Positions 15,656-24,330 of a DNA stretch of 64,000 nt are shown one piece after another. The translations under genes were made by a program, and so were the position numbers. A model generated the notes under the pieces. The model was not told where the DNA came from. It was given only the letters and a program-made list of their open reading frames with translations, and searched no databases. This DNA comes from Streptomyces aureus (lineage in GTDB: Bacteria; Actinomycetota; Actinomycetes; Streptomycetales; Streptomycetaceae), in assembly GCF_000725495.1 (NCBI RefSeq), contig NZ_KL647042.1, positions 167,588 to 231,587 on the forward strand, in the 5' to 3' direction. Positions within the stretch are counted from its first letter, which is position 1. Each line of letters starts with the position of its first letter.

Positions 15656-16996
15656 ATGAGCGGGGACGCGAGGAAGACGGCCGAGGGGCTGGCCTACCTC
15701 TCCGGATTCGGCAACGAACACAGCTCGGAGGCGGTCCCGGGGGCCCTGCCGCACGGCCGCAACGCGCCGCAGCGCGCACCGCTCGGCCTGTACGCGGAGC
15801 AGCTGAGCGGCTCGGCGTTCACCGAACCGAGGGCGTCCAACCGCCGGTCGTGGCTGTACCGGATCCGTCCCTCGGCCGCGCACCCCGCGTTCACCCGCAC
15901 CGACAACGGCACCCTGCGGACGGCCCCGTTCACCGAGACCGTGCCCGACCCGAACCGGCTGCGCTGGAACCCGCTGCCCGAGCCCCCGGCCGGGACCGAC
16001 TTCCTCGCGGGCCTGTGGACCCTCGGCGGCAACGGCGACGCGAGCCAGCGGACCGGGATCGCCGTGCACCTCTACCACGCCAACGCCTCGATGGAGCGGG
16101 TGTTCAGCGACGCCGACGGCGAGCTGCTGATCGTCCCGGAGCGCGGCGGCCTGCTGCTGCGCACCGAGTTCGGGCTGCTGCACGTGGAACCGGGCCGGAT
16201 GGCGCTGATCCCCCGCGGAGTGCGCTTCCGGGTGGAGTTGCTGGACCCGGCACCGGAGGGCGCGCCGGACGGCGGGGCCCGGGGTTACGTGTGCGAGAAC
16301 TACGGAGCCCCCTTCCAGCTGCCCGACCTCGGCCCGATCGGCGCCAACGGCCTGGCCAACGCCCGCGACTTCCTCGCCCCGGTCGCCGCCTACGAGGACG
16401 TCGAGGGTCCGGTCGAGGTGGTGAACAAGTTCTGCGGCAACCTCTGGACGGCGACGTACGACCACTCGCCGCTGGACGTGGTCGCGTGGCACGGCAACCA
16501 TGTGCCGTACGTCTACGACCTGCACCGCTTCAACGTGATCGGCTCGATCAGTTACGACCACCCGGACCCGTCGATCTTCACGGTGCTCACCTCGCCGTCC
16601 GACACCCCGGGTCTGGCCGGGGTCGACTTCGTGGTGTTCGCGCCACGCTGGCTGGTGGGCGAGGACACGTTCCGGCCGCCCTACTTCCACCGGAACGTGA
16701 TGAGCGAGTACATGGGGCTCATCGAGGGCGCGTACGACGCGAAGGCGGAGGGCTTCGTGCCGGGCGGCGGTTCGCTGCACAACATGATGTCGGCGCACGG
16801 ACCGGACCAGGAGACGTTCGACCGTGCCAGCGCCGCCGAGCTGAAGCCGCAGAAGATCGACGACGGCCTCGCCTTCATGTTCGAGACCCGCTGGCCGGTC
16901 ACCGCGACGGCCCAGGCGGCCGGGGCGGACCACCTCCAGCGCGGCTACGACGACGTGTGGAAGGGGCTTCGCCGGCACTTCCGCCCGGCGGACTGA
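15656..16996 (+). CDS. hmgA: Homogentisate 1,2-dioxygenase
   Basis: A 446-residue enzyme of full length that opens the ring of homogentisate to maleylacetoacetate in tyrosine and phenylalanine breakdown. The sequence has the family start [19 protein letters not shown], the central [20 protein letters not shown] region and the Fe(II)-ligand block ([16 protein letters not shown], then [14 protein letters not shown]), with the His, Glu and His ligands recognisable. GAGGGAG before the ATG supports the start. The next pathway genes are not adjacent, but a GntR regulator follows 49 bases later on the same strand. An inverted repeat upstream may be the operator. Confidence 0.97.
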   Translation: MSGDARKTAEGLAYLSGFGNEHSSEAVPGALPHGRNAPQRAPLGLYAEQLSGSAFTEPRASNRRSWLYRIRPSAAHPAFTRTDNGTLRTAPFTETVPDPNRLRWNPLPEPPAGTDFLAGLWTLGGNGDASQRTGIAVHLYHANASMERVFSDADGELLIVPERGGLLLRTEFGLLHVEPGRMALIPRGVRFRVELLDPAPEGAPDGGARGYVCENYGAPFQLPDLGPIGANGLANARDFLAPVAAYEDVEGPVEVVNKFCGNLWTATYDHSPLDVVAWHGNHVPYVYDLHRFNVIGSISYDHPDPSIFTVLTSPSDTPGLAGVDFVVFAPRWLVGEDTFRPPYFHRNVMSEYMGLIEGAYDAKAEGFVPGGGSLHNMMSAHGPDQETFDRASAAELKPQKIDDGLAFMFETRWPVTATAQAAGADHLQRGYDDVWKGLRRHFRPAD

Positions 16997-17045
16997 GACC
17001 CGCCGGCCGTTGCCTTCCACGCCCGCGACCGGTACGGATACCCTC

Positions 17046-17795
17046 GTGACCTCCTTCGCTCCCGATTCGATCGTCCTGAACCGCAAGCTGCCGCTGTGGT
17101 ATCAGGTGTCGCAGTCCCTGCGTGCCTCCATACTCGGCCGCGCGCCCCAGGACCCCCTGCGCCTGCCCACCGAGGAGCAGCTCGCCGGGCACTACGGGGT
17201 GAGCGTGCTGACCATGCGGCAGGCGCTCAAGGAGCTGGAGGTCGAGGGGCTCATCACCCGGCACCGGCGGCGGGGCACGTTCATCGAGCCGAGCGCGCGG
17301 CGGGGCGCTCCCGTGCGGCTGCTCGGCTCGGTGGACGCGATCGTGGCCCAGCAGTCGGGGATGACGACCGAACTGCTGGACCAGGGGAAGACACCGGTGT
17401 CCGGCGAACTGGCGGAGTTCTTCCCGGACGTGGACGAGGTGGCGACGTACCACCGCCTCCGCAGCGACGAGGCCACGGGCGAGCCGACGAACCACGCCCG
17501 CAACTACCTCCGGCCCGAGCTGGCCGACCGCATCGACCGGGAGGACCTGATCCGCTGGCCGATGACCAAGGTGCTGCGGGACGTGCTCGGCGTGGGCATC
17601 AGCCGGATCACCGACACGGTGGAGGCGACGCTCGCGGACCCGGAGACGGCCCGGCTGCTCCAGGTGCCGCTGCTGAGCCCGATCCTGCGTTATACGGGCG
17701 TCATCCACGGCAAGGACGGACAGGCCCTGGACGTGGCGGTCATCCACTACCGGGGCGACCGCTTCTCCTTCACGGTCACCCTCGACGCACACTGA
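17046..17795 (+). CDS. GntR-family regulator with UTRA domain
   Basis: A 249-residue protein with an N-terminal winged helix (about residues 15-80, LPLWYQVSQSLRASILGR, LPTEEQLAGHYGVSVLTMRQ) and a C-terminal UTRA effector domain (about 95-245). The GTG at 17046 looks leaderless: no ribosome site is present, and a TACGGAT -10-like element ends 6 bases before it. Position right after hmgA suggests control of homogentisate or tyrosine catabolism. No ligand can be read from the sequence. Confidence 0.85.
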   Translation: MTSFAPDSIVLNRKLPLWYQVSQSLRASILGRAPQDPLRLPTEEQLAGHYGVSVLTMRQALKELEVEGLITRHRRRGTFIEPSARRGAPVRLLGSVDAIVAQQSGMTTELLDQGKTPVSGELAEFFPDVDEVATYHRLRSDEATGEPTNHARNYLRPELADRIDREDLIRWPMTKVLRDVLGVGISRITDTVEATLADPETARLLQVPLLSPILRYTGVIHGKDGQALDVAVIHYRGDRFSFTVTLDAH

Positions 17796-17832
17796 CCCCG
17801 GCGTACGGGGACGGCGGGCAGCGCCCGCGTCG

Positions 17833-17838
17833 TACGAT
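17833..17838 (+). promoter_or_regulatory. -10 element TACGAT for a possible leaderless transcript
   Basis: TACGAT ends 7 bases before an in-frame GTG at 17846, the geometry of leaderless streptomycete promoters. If used, it would move the start of the ISP-domain gene from 17837 to 17846. Confidence 0.4.
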
Positions 17839-19051
17839 GCCGAGCGTGACGCCCGACGCCGCTCCGCTGCTCGCGGACCTCATGCCGTGGTCCGTCGCAC
17901 CGCCGAGGCTGGGCCGCAGGTGGCCGGCGGCCCCCGACGCGGCCTCCCTGAAGGCCCGCTGGGACGCTCTCGTACGGGCCGAGGGCGCCGACCGCGAGAC
18001 CCTGTTCGGGCCGACCCGGGCGCGCACGACGCACTCCGCGGTCGCGCAGCTGCCAGGTCAGTCCAGCGGGACGGGCCGCCTCGCCCGGGCCTCGGACCCC
18101 TGTCCGGCGCCGGTCCGTGTGCTCAGCGCCCCCTTCGACGAGCAGTGGCTGATTCCCGATCACCGGCTGATCGACTCCGCCCGTCCCGAACTGTGGCGCG
18201 TGGCGGGCCGGGAGCAGGTGTTCGCGGTCGAGCAGACCCCCGTGCCCGAGACGTCCGGTCCGGCCCTGCTGGCCGCGTCCGTGCTGCCGCTGAGCGCCGG
18301 CCGCGGCGGGCGGGTGCGCCCCCTCTACCGGCGCCCGGGCGGGCGTGAACCGAACCTGGCGCCGGGGCTGCTGGCGTATCTGGGATCCCGTCTCGGTCTG
18401 GAGCCCGCCCCCGCCGACGTCCTCGCCTGGACGATGGCGGTCGCGCGGCACGGCCGGGACGGCTGCCTGGTCCCGCTCACCGCCGACCCCGAGGTGTGGA
18501 CGTCCGGCGTCGAACTGGGCCGGCGCATGCTGCGGCTGATGCGCCGCGACGGCGAGCGTCCCAAACTCCCCGGCGGCCGGCGCCCGTACGTGCGCGCGCC
18601 GCTGTCCGCGCTCCCCCCGGGATCACGGCCGGCCGCGGGTCCCCTGATCGGCGATCCGTTCTACGACCGCGACGAGGAGTCGCTGCACCTCGGCGAGGGC
18701 AGGATCGCGCCGGTGCCGCCCGAGGCCTGGGACTTCGAGGTCGGCGGGGTACGGGTGCTGGAGCAGTGGTTCGCGGCGCGGACCGGGACGGGCGAGCCCG
18801 GCACCCTGGAGGCGATCGGCCCCGGCGGCTGGCCGCAGGCGTGGACCTCCGAACTCCTCGAACTGATCACGGTGCTGGCGCTCCTCGCGGAACTGCGCCC
18901 CCAGCAGGCCGCGTTGGGACCGGAGGCTTCGATCACCCGGACGGAACTGCGGACCGCCGGGGTGCTCCCCGTCCCGCCCGCGGCCCGCCGCCCGGCGTCG
19001 GTGCTCGACCACCACGAAGAGGGCCCCGAGGGCCAGTTCGCGCTGCTCTAG
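17837..19051 (+). CDS. Orphan type ISP restriction/modification C-terminal (specificity-like) domain protein
   Basis: A 404-residue protein opening with VTPDAAPLLADLMPWSV. The C-terminal part has the run AWDFEVGGVRVLEQWFAART and later WTSELLELITVLALLAEL, which resembles the target-recognition end of single-chain type ISP (LlaBIII-like) enzymes. There is no helicase, nuclease or N6-adenine methyltransferase motif (no NPPY), so it cannot be a complete restriction enzyme. Its middle holds DEQWLIPDHRLIDSARPELW and ISP-domain-like DPFYDRD. The role may be DNA or partner binding. The start is ATG 17837 or, if leaderless, GTG 17846. The family call rests on recall of the domain and needs a profile search. 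Confidence 0.55.
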   Translation: MPSVTPDAAPLLADLMPWSVAPPRLGRRWPAAPDAASLKARWDALVRAEGADRETLFGPTRARTTHSAVAQLPGQSSGTGRLARASDPCPAPVRVLSAPFDEQWLIPDHRLIDSARPELWRVAGREQVFAVEQTPVPETSGPALLAASVLPLSAGRGGRVRPLYRRPGGREPNLAPGLLAYLGSRLGLEPAPADVLAWTMAVARHGRDGCLVPLTADPEVWTSGVELGRRMLRLMRRDGERPKLPGGRRPYVRAPLSALPPGSRPAAGPLIGDPFYDRDEESLHLGEGRIAPVPPEAWDFEVGGVRVLEQWFAARTGTGEPGTLEAIGPGGWPQAWTSELLELITVLALLAELRPQQAALGPEASITRTELRTAGVLPVPPAARRPASVLDHHEEGPEGQFALL

Positions 19052-19201
19052 GCCGGCCGCCCGCGGTCGCCCGCCGGGCTCGGCCGCGTTGCTCGGGGCA
19101 GCCCGCCGAGGCCGCCCGGCGAAGCCGCCTCCGGGCTCGCCGGCCCGGTCCGCGGAAATCAGTGCATGACAAAAGTATGTCCAGGGTCCATGATCCATCG
19201 C

Positions 19202-20398
19202 ATGCAGCCAGAGCCCCTGCCCCTCGAAGGCATCACCGTCGTCGCCGTCGAGCAAGCCGTCGCCGCGCCCTTCGCGACCCGGCAGCTCGCCGATCTCGGC
19301 GCCCGGGTCGTCAAGGTCGAGCGGATCGACGGCGGCGACTTCGCCCGCGGGTACGACACCACGGCCAAGGGGCTGGCCTCGCATTTCGTGTGGTGCAACC
19401 GGGGCAAGGAGTCCGTCGCGGTCGATCTGAAGGACCCCCGCGGGCTCGACGTCGTCCGCCGGCTCGTCGCGGAGGCGGACGTCTTCGTGCAGAACCTCGC
19501 CCAGGGGGCCGCGGCCCGGCTGGGCCTGGACGCGGCGACCCTGTGCGCCGAGCATCCCCGGCTGATCGCCGTGGACGTCTCCGGCTACGGGCCGTCCGGC
19601 CCCTACGCCGGCAAACGCGCCTACGACATGCTCGTGCAGTGCGAGGCGGGGCTCGTGTCGGTGACCGGGACGCCCAAGAGGCCGGTGAAGGCGGGCATCC
19701 CGGCCGCGGACATCGCGGCGGCCATGTACGCGTTCTCGGGGGTCCTCGCGGCGCTGGTGCGGCGCGGCACGACCGGACGCGGGGGTCCGGTCGAGGTGTC
19801 GATGCTGGACGCGCTCGCGGAGTGGATGGGTCATCCGCTGCACCACGCGATGCACGGCGGGACCCCGCCGGCCCGCACGGGACTCGCCCACAGCGTCATC
19901 GTGCCCTACGACGTCTATTCGACGGCTGACGGCGGTCAGGTGCTGTTGTCGGTGCAGAACGACCGGGAGTGGCGGCGCCTGGCCCAACAGGTGCTGGAGC
20001 GGCCCGAGATGGCGGACGACCCGGACTTCGCCACGAACGCCGCGCGGGTGGCCGGCCGGGAGCGGGTGGACGCCGCCGTGGCCGGGGCGCTGGGCGCGCT
20101 GGGCGCCGACGAGGCGGTGGCCCGGCTGGAGGCCGCGGGCATCGCCTGCGCGCGGCTGCGGGACGTCATGGAGGTGGCGGAGCATCCGCAGCTCGCGGCC
20201 AGAAACCGATGGCGGGAGGTGGGATCGCCGGCCGGACCGCTGCGGGCGCTGCTGCCTCCGATCACGCTGCCGGGCGGGCAGGAGGCACGCATGGGATCCG
20301 TCCCACGGCTCGGTGAGCACACAGGGGTGGTGTTGCGGGCGCTGGGCATGACGGACGCGGACGTCGCCGAACTCCGGCGGGACGGGGTGGTGCGCTGA
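19202..20398 (+). CDS. CaiB/BaiF family (class III) CoA transferase
   Basis: A 398-residue enzyme of typical length that moves CoA between an acyl-CoA and a carboxylic acid. The family signatures are present: AVAAPFATRQLADLGARVVK with the following VERIDGGDFARGYD, the NRGKESVAVDLKDPRGLDVV stretch, FVQNLAQGAAARLGLD, and catalytic aspartate in the AYDMLVQCEAGLVSVTG region. The ATG at 19202 is chosen from three in-frame ATGs in a 37-base stretch because the conserved domain starts six residues later. The upstream region has an imperfect GACA/TGTC inverted repeat around 19165-19180. Substrate unknown. Confidence 0.9.
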   Translation: MQPEPLPLEGITVVAVEQAVAAPFATRQLADLGARVVKVERIDGGDFARGYDTTAKGLASHFVWCNRGKESVAVDLKDPRGLDVVRRLVAEADVFVQNLAQGAAARLGLDAATLCAEHPRLIAVDVSGYGPSGPYAGKRAYDMLVQCEAGLVSVTGTPKRPVKAGIPAADIAAAMYAFSGVLAALVRRGTTGRGGPVEVSMLDALAEWMGHPLHHAMHGGTPPARTGLAHSVIVPYDVYSTADGGQVLLSVQNDREWRRLAQQVLERPEMADDPDFATNAARVAGRERVDAAVAGALGALGADEAVARLEAAGIACARLRDVMEVAEHPQLAARNRWREVGSPAGPLRALLPPITLPGGQEARMGSVPRLGEHTGVVLRALGMTDADVAELRRDGVVR

Positions 20399-20555
20399 GC
20401 CTCAGGGCTCGGCGAAGGTGGTGACCCGCGCTCCGGACATGGTGGTCACCGGCACCGCTGCCCGCCGTGGGGATGACGGACGCGGTAGGACAGCGGTGTG
20501 CCGGTTCGGTGGAGTCGCCGGAGCGCGGGTCGAGAAGGCCGGTGCCGACAGCCGT

Positions 20556-20825
20556 TCAGCGGCTGCCGAACAGCGAGCGGCGCAGCCGCCTGAGCGGCGC
20601 GAACAGCGAGACCCGCCGCACACGCGCGACCCTGGAGCCGCTGTCGTGCGCGTGGTCACGGGTCGTGAGTTCACGCATCAGCGACGTCGCCTCGACGGTC
20701 TCGCGCTGCGGTATGGCGGGACCGCCGAGCACCGCGAGATGTCGGTCGAGGCGCGAACTGGTCGCGCTGCTCCCGCACGTGATCGCAGGGACGCGTGCCC
20801 TGCTGCGCACTGTTATCTGTTCCAT
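20556..20825 (-). CDS. Small basic protein, conserved-looking, unknown function
   Basis: An 89-residue protein with a strong ribosome site (GGGGAG, 4 bases before ATG 20825) and normal high-GC third codon positions. It starts MEQITVRSRARVPAITCGSS and ends with an arginine-rich amphipathic stretch (SLFAPLRRLRRSLFGSR). No domain is recognised. It lies 115 bases downstream of the anti-sigma gene on the same strand. The C-terminal basic helix could bind membrane or nucleic acid, which is speculation. Confidence 0.6.
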   Translation of the reverse strand: MEQITVRSRARVPAITCGSSATSSRLDRHLAVLGGPAIPQRETVEATSLMRELTTRDHAHDSGSRVARVRRVSLFAPLRRLRRSLFGSR

Positions 20826-20940
20826 GTCACTCCCCACCCGTACAAGTCCACCCGGCCCGGGCAGACTAACCCTATCGCCCCCTCGCGGCGCGCGTGTATC
20901 TCGGACAAAGGAATCACCTTCCCCATAAGGGGGTTGACGG

Positions 20941-21729
20941 TCACTCTCCGAATCCAACCGTTTCCAGGGCGAGTTGGACAACAGGCGAGGTAGTGGGCTG
21001 TTGTGAGCCACCGTGAGGCTCGACCGTCACTGCGAGTGACGTCGAGTTCGGGTCGAGTCCGTCGGCGACGAGGGGCGTGTCGCCGTCGAACAGACCGAGG
21101 GAACGCGGATTCTCGTTGGGGCGCATGAGCCACAGCTGGTGAACGCGTCCGCCGGAGGGCGTGCCGAGTCCGCTCAGCGTCACGACGGCCCGCCGCTCGG
21201 ACGCGGAGGCCACTACTCCGATTCCGCGGCCACTCTGGTCCCGTTCGCCGGTCGCCCGCGCGTCGGGAGCGGCGAGAACGTGGGCGATCTCACGTGCCTG
21301 GGCACGCTCCTGGTCCAACTGGTCGCGCGCCTGGGTCACCTGGACCGCGAACAGCGCGGCGACGACGAGGGCCGCGGCGGCCGTGGCGGTGGCGAGCGGG
21401 GCGAACAGCGGGCGCAGCCGCGGGGCCCGCGCCCGCGTGGGCTGGTGGGCGGCCCGCACCCGGGTCAGATCCCGGGCGGACTGTTCCTGGGGCGTCAGCC
21501 GTACGGCGGTCAGCACCCGGTCGCGCAGCGCGGCCGGCGGCGCCGCGGCCGTGGACCAGGCGAGCCGCACGGCGTCCTCGGTCAGGGCCCGCACCTCCTC
21601 GGCGCAGCGGTGACAGCCCTTCAGATGGCGTTCGAAGCGGCGCTTCTCCTCGCCCTCCAGCGCGTCGAGGGCGTAGGGGGCGGCGAGCGAGTGCAGATCG
21701 CGGCCCAGCAGTCGGTCGAGGACGCTCAT
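20941..21729 (-). CDS. rskA: Anti-sigma factor, RskA family
   Basis: A 262-residue protein. The N-terminal zinc-binding anti-sigma domain has His35-x3-Cys39-x2-Cys42 (HLKGCHRC). One transmembrane helix follows at about residues 111-130 (LATATAAAALVVAALFAVQV), then an extracytoplasmic RskA domain (HQLWLMRPNENPRSLGLFDG). The family holds its ECF sigma factor at the membrane until released by proteolysis. It is encoded 55 bases after the SigK-like gene on the same strand, the usual sigma/anti-sigma pairing. The signal sensed is not evident. Confidence 0.9.
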   Translation of the reverse strand: MSVLDRLLGRDLHSLAAPYALDALEGEEKRRFERHLKGCHRCAEEVRALTEDAVRLAWSTAAAPPAALRDRVLTAVRLTPQEQSARDLTRVRAAHQPTRARAPRLRPLFAPLATATAAAALVVAALFAVQVTQARDQLDQERAQAREIAHVLAAPDARATGERDQSGRGIGVVASASERRAVVTLSGLGTPSGGRVHQLWLMRPNENPRSLGLFDGDTPLVADGLDPNSTSLAVTVEPHGGSQQPTTSPVVQLALETVGFGE

Positions 21730-21784
21730 GCGGCACCCCCCTCTCTTCCGTTCGGATCACGGCCCGGCAGGCGGTCGGCGGCGT

Positions 21785-22327
21785 TCACGCGACTCCTCCC
21801 AGGCAGTCGCGCAGACGGGTGAGCCCGTCGCGCATACGGGTCTTGACGGTGCCCAGCGGCAGGGACAGCCGCTCGGCGACCTCACGGTAGGTGTAGCCGT
21901 CGTAGTAGGCGAGCGTCACGGACTGCCGTTGCAGGGCCGTGAGCCGGTCGAGACAGCGGCGGACCCACTCGCGTTCGAGGCCGGCCTCGACCTCCTCCGC
22001 CACCTGGTCGAAGGCGGGACGGTGGTTGCGCTGCCCCTCGCGCTGCTCGCGCTCGGTGGCCGCGCGGGCGCTGCGCACCCGGTCGACGGCACGGCGGTGC
22101 GCGAGGGTGAGGATCCAGGACAGCGCGCTGCCGCGTCCGGGGTCGAACCGCGGTGCGGAGCGCCAGAGTTCGAGCAGGACCTCCTGCGACACCTCCTCCG
22201 ACTGCGCCGGGTCGCGCACCACGCGCCGCACCAGTCCGAACACCGGCCCGGACACCAGTCCGTACAGCTCCTCGAACGCCTTCTGGTCGCCTCCGGCCAC
22301 CAGTACCAGTAGTTCGTCAGCCTCCAC
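21785..22327 (-). CDS. sigK: ECF RNA polymerase sigma factor, SigK-like
   Basis: A 180-residue ECF sigma factor with region 2 (FEELYGLVSGPVFGLVRRVV, WRSAPRFDPGRGSALSWILTLAHRRAVDRVR) and region 4 (ALQRQSVTLAYYDGYTYREV, LPLGTVKTRMRDGLTRLR). The GTG at 22327 follows a strong GAGGGGG ribosome site; an upstream ATG at 22351 has none. The next gene is its RskA-type anti-sigma factor. The divergent plus-strand module beginning with the DUF4331 gene at 22679 shares the 350-base intergenic region, so it is a likely target. Confidence 0.9.
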   Translation of the reverse strand: MEADELLVLVAGGDQKAFEELYGLVSGPVFGLVRRVVRDPAQSEEVSQEVLLELWRSAPRFDPGRGSALSWILTLAHRRAVDRVRSARAATEREQREGQRNHRPAFDQVAEEVEAGLEREWVRRCLDRLTALQRQSVTLAYYDGYTYREVAERLSLPLGTVKTRMRDGLTRLRDCLGGVA

Positions 22328-22678
22328 CCGTCCCCCTCTGCGGCCGTGCACCGTCCGTCCCTTCCCTTACGTGTTCGCAGCGAACCTGTCTACGGATGGG
22401 GTACGGATCGGCGAGCCGAAAACGCGTGTCCGCGGACGATCAGTTCGCCCGCCCGCCACCGAACAGGACGTGACGGCGCGGCCGTTCCGTTCCCGTCCCC
22501 GACCGGCGGTGACGCGCCTCCCTGACAGGGCGGCTCGGGGGCCCGTCGGCGAAGAAGCCGGCCCGTCGATGAAACAAGCCGAGGAAACCGCCGTAAAGAC
22601 GTTTGGGATTCGACCAATCCACCCCGGCGACCGCTCCGAATGGCGTGCGTCAGGCAAGTTGGACAGAGGACGGACGGC
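22328..22678. promoter_or_regulatory. Divergent promoter region between sigK and the DUF4331 operon
   Basis: 351 bases with no credible gene. It must hold the promoters for both directions. A relatively AT-rich patch at about 22565-22620 (cgtaaagacgtttgggattc and following) lies 60-115 bases upstream of the DUF4331 start and is where a SigK-type promoter could be. No operator is clear. Confidence 0.45.
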
Positions 22679-24220
22679 ATGACACCTATCTCCAGGACCG
22701 GCGCGAGTCGCAGGACTCTCGCGACCCTCGTATGCGGTGCGCTGGCTGCCGGGGGGCTCGCGGCCGCGGGTGCGACGGCGCTGACGCCGGGGGCGGCCTC
22801 CGCCTCCAGCCACCGGGAGGCCCCGCTGATCTCGGGCACTCCCCAGTACGACAACACGGACGTCTACGCGTTCGTCAGCCCGGACAAGCCCGACACGACG
22901 ACGATCGTGGCGAACTGGATCCCCTTCGAGGAGCCGGCCGGCGGGCCGAACTTCTACACGTTCGCGGACGACGCCCAGTACGACATCCACGTCGACAACA
23001 ACGGTGACGCCCAGGGCGATCTGATCTACCGCTACACCTTCAAGACCCACCGCAAGAACGGCAACACGTTCCTCTACAACACGGGTCCGGTCACCAGCCT
23101 CGACGACCCGGACCTGAACATCACGCAGACGTACGACATCGACCTGCTGCGGCTGCACAACCAGCGCGTGATGTCCCGGACGAAGATCGCGGACGATGTC
23201 CCGGTCGCTCCGTCCAACGTCGGCAAGGCGTCCATGCCGGACTACGCGAAGCTGCGCTACCAGGCGGTGTCCAAGCTCGCCGGCGGCTCGTCGACGTTCG
23301 CCGGCCAGGCGGACGACCCGTTCTTCCTGGACCTGCGCGTCTTCGACCTGCTGTACGGCGGGAACCTCACCGAGGTCGGGCGGGACACCCTCAAGGGCTA
23401 CAACGTCAACTCCATAGCCCTGCAGGTCCCGAACGACATGATCCGCGAGTCGGCCGGTCAGCCGATCGTCGGCATCTGGTCCACCACGCAGCGCCGTGAC
23501 GCGCGCGGCCAGTACCGCCAGGTCTCGCGTCTCGGCATGCCGCTGGTCAACGAGGTCGTCAACCCGCAGAAGGACAAGGACAAGTTCAACGCGTCCGCGC
23601 CCTGGGACGACGCCCAGTTCCTGAAGAACGTGACCAACCCCGAGCTGCCGAAGCTCATCGAGTCGATCTACAAGATCAAGGCCCCGGCCGAGCCCCGCAA
23701 CGACCTCGTCGACGTGTTCCTGAAGGGCGTGAAGGGCCTCAACCAGCCGCCCCACGTCCGTCCGTCGGAGCAGCTGCGCCTCAACACCTCGATCAAGCCG
23801 TCCATGCACCCCAAGCGGCTCGGTGTCCTCGACGGCGACAACGCGGGCTTCCCGAACGGACGCCGCCTCACCGACGACGTGATCGACGCCTCGCTCCAGG
23901 TCGTCGAGGGTGAACTGGTCGGTTCCAAGAACGACTTGGGTGACGCGGTCGACAAGAACGACAAGAGCTTCGAGAAGTACTTCCCGTACGTCGCCGAGCC
24001 GACCTCCGGTTCGCGCGGCGCGCTCGCCAAGGGCACGACCAGCGGGACCGACGTCCGCAGCCAGCTCGGCGACGCGCTCCAGCCCGCCGGCACGAACTCC
24101 GGCGGCGGTACCGACACCATGCTGATCGCGGGCTCGGCCGCGGCGGGCGCCGCCGGCATCCTGCTCATCGGCACCGGTCTGCTGTGGTGGCGCCGACGGA
24201 TGTACAACCGGGCCTACTGA
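22679..24220 (+). CDS. DUF4331 secreted, membrane-tethered protein
   Basis: A 513-residue protein. The signal peptide has a twin arginine (TGASRRTLATLVCGALAAGG) and likely ends near ASA. The mature protein starts SSHREAPLIS, the hallmark of DUF4331, and continues with NTDVYAFVSPD and NWIPFEEPAGGPNFY. A C-terminal transmembrane helix (about residues 478-500) is followed by WWRRRMYNRAY, so the domain is displayed outside the cell. The domain's biochemical role is unknown. It heads a plus-strand run with a TPR protein and a NicO metal transporter, and is divergent from sigK/rskA. An AGAGGA ribosome site supports ATG 22679. Confidence 0.88.
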   Translation: MTPISRTGASRRTLATLVCGALAAGGLAAAGATALTPGAASASSHREAPLISGTPQYDNTDVYAFVSPDKPDTTTIVANWIPFEEPAGGPNFYTFADDAQYDIHVDNNGDAQGDLIYRYTFKTHRKNGNTFLYNTGPVTSLDDPDLNITQTYDIDLLRLHNQRVMSRTKIADDVPVAPSNVGKASMPDYAKLRYQAVSKLAGGSSTFAGQADDPFFLDLRVFDLLYGGNLTEVGRDTLKGYNVNSIALQVPNDMIRESAGQPIVGIWSTTQRRDARGQYRQVSRLGMPLVNEVVNPQKDKDKFNASAPWDDAQFLKNVTNPELPKLIESIYKIKAPAEPRNDLVDVFLKGVKGLNQPPHVRPSEQLRLNTSIKPSMHPKRLGVLDGDNAGFPNGRRLTDDVIDASLQVVEGELVGSKNDLGDAVDKNDKSFEKYFPYVAEPTSGSRGALAKGTTSGTDVRSQLGDALQPAGTNSGGGTDTMLIAGSAAAGAAGILLIGTGLLWWRRRMYNRAY

Positions 24221-24235
24221 CCCGGCTCACCGACT

Positions 24236-24281
24236 GGCGCGGCCCGCACGAGTTCCAACCCCCCACGGTGCGGGCCGCGCC
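24236..24281 (+). terminator. 14-bp hairpin between DUF4331 and TPR genes
   Basis: GGCGCGGCCCGCAC and its exact complement flank an 18-nt loop just after the DUF4331 stop. It may attenuate rather than stop the transcript, since the next gene has the same orientation and little room for a promoter. Confidence 0.55.
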
Positions 24282-24330
24282 GCCCCACCCCCCACGACGA
24301 CCGTTTCGCCAAGGACTTTGAGGAGAGGGC

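Noticed and set aside
20402..20674. A 90-codon minus-strand frame next to the CoA transferase stop
   Set aside because: It overlaps the better-supported small gene at 20556-20825 in another frame, has no ribosome site and shows poor codon bias.
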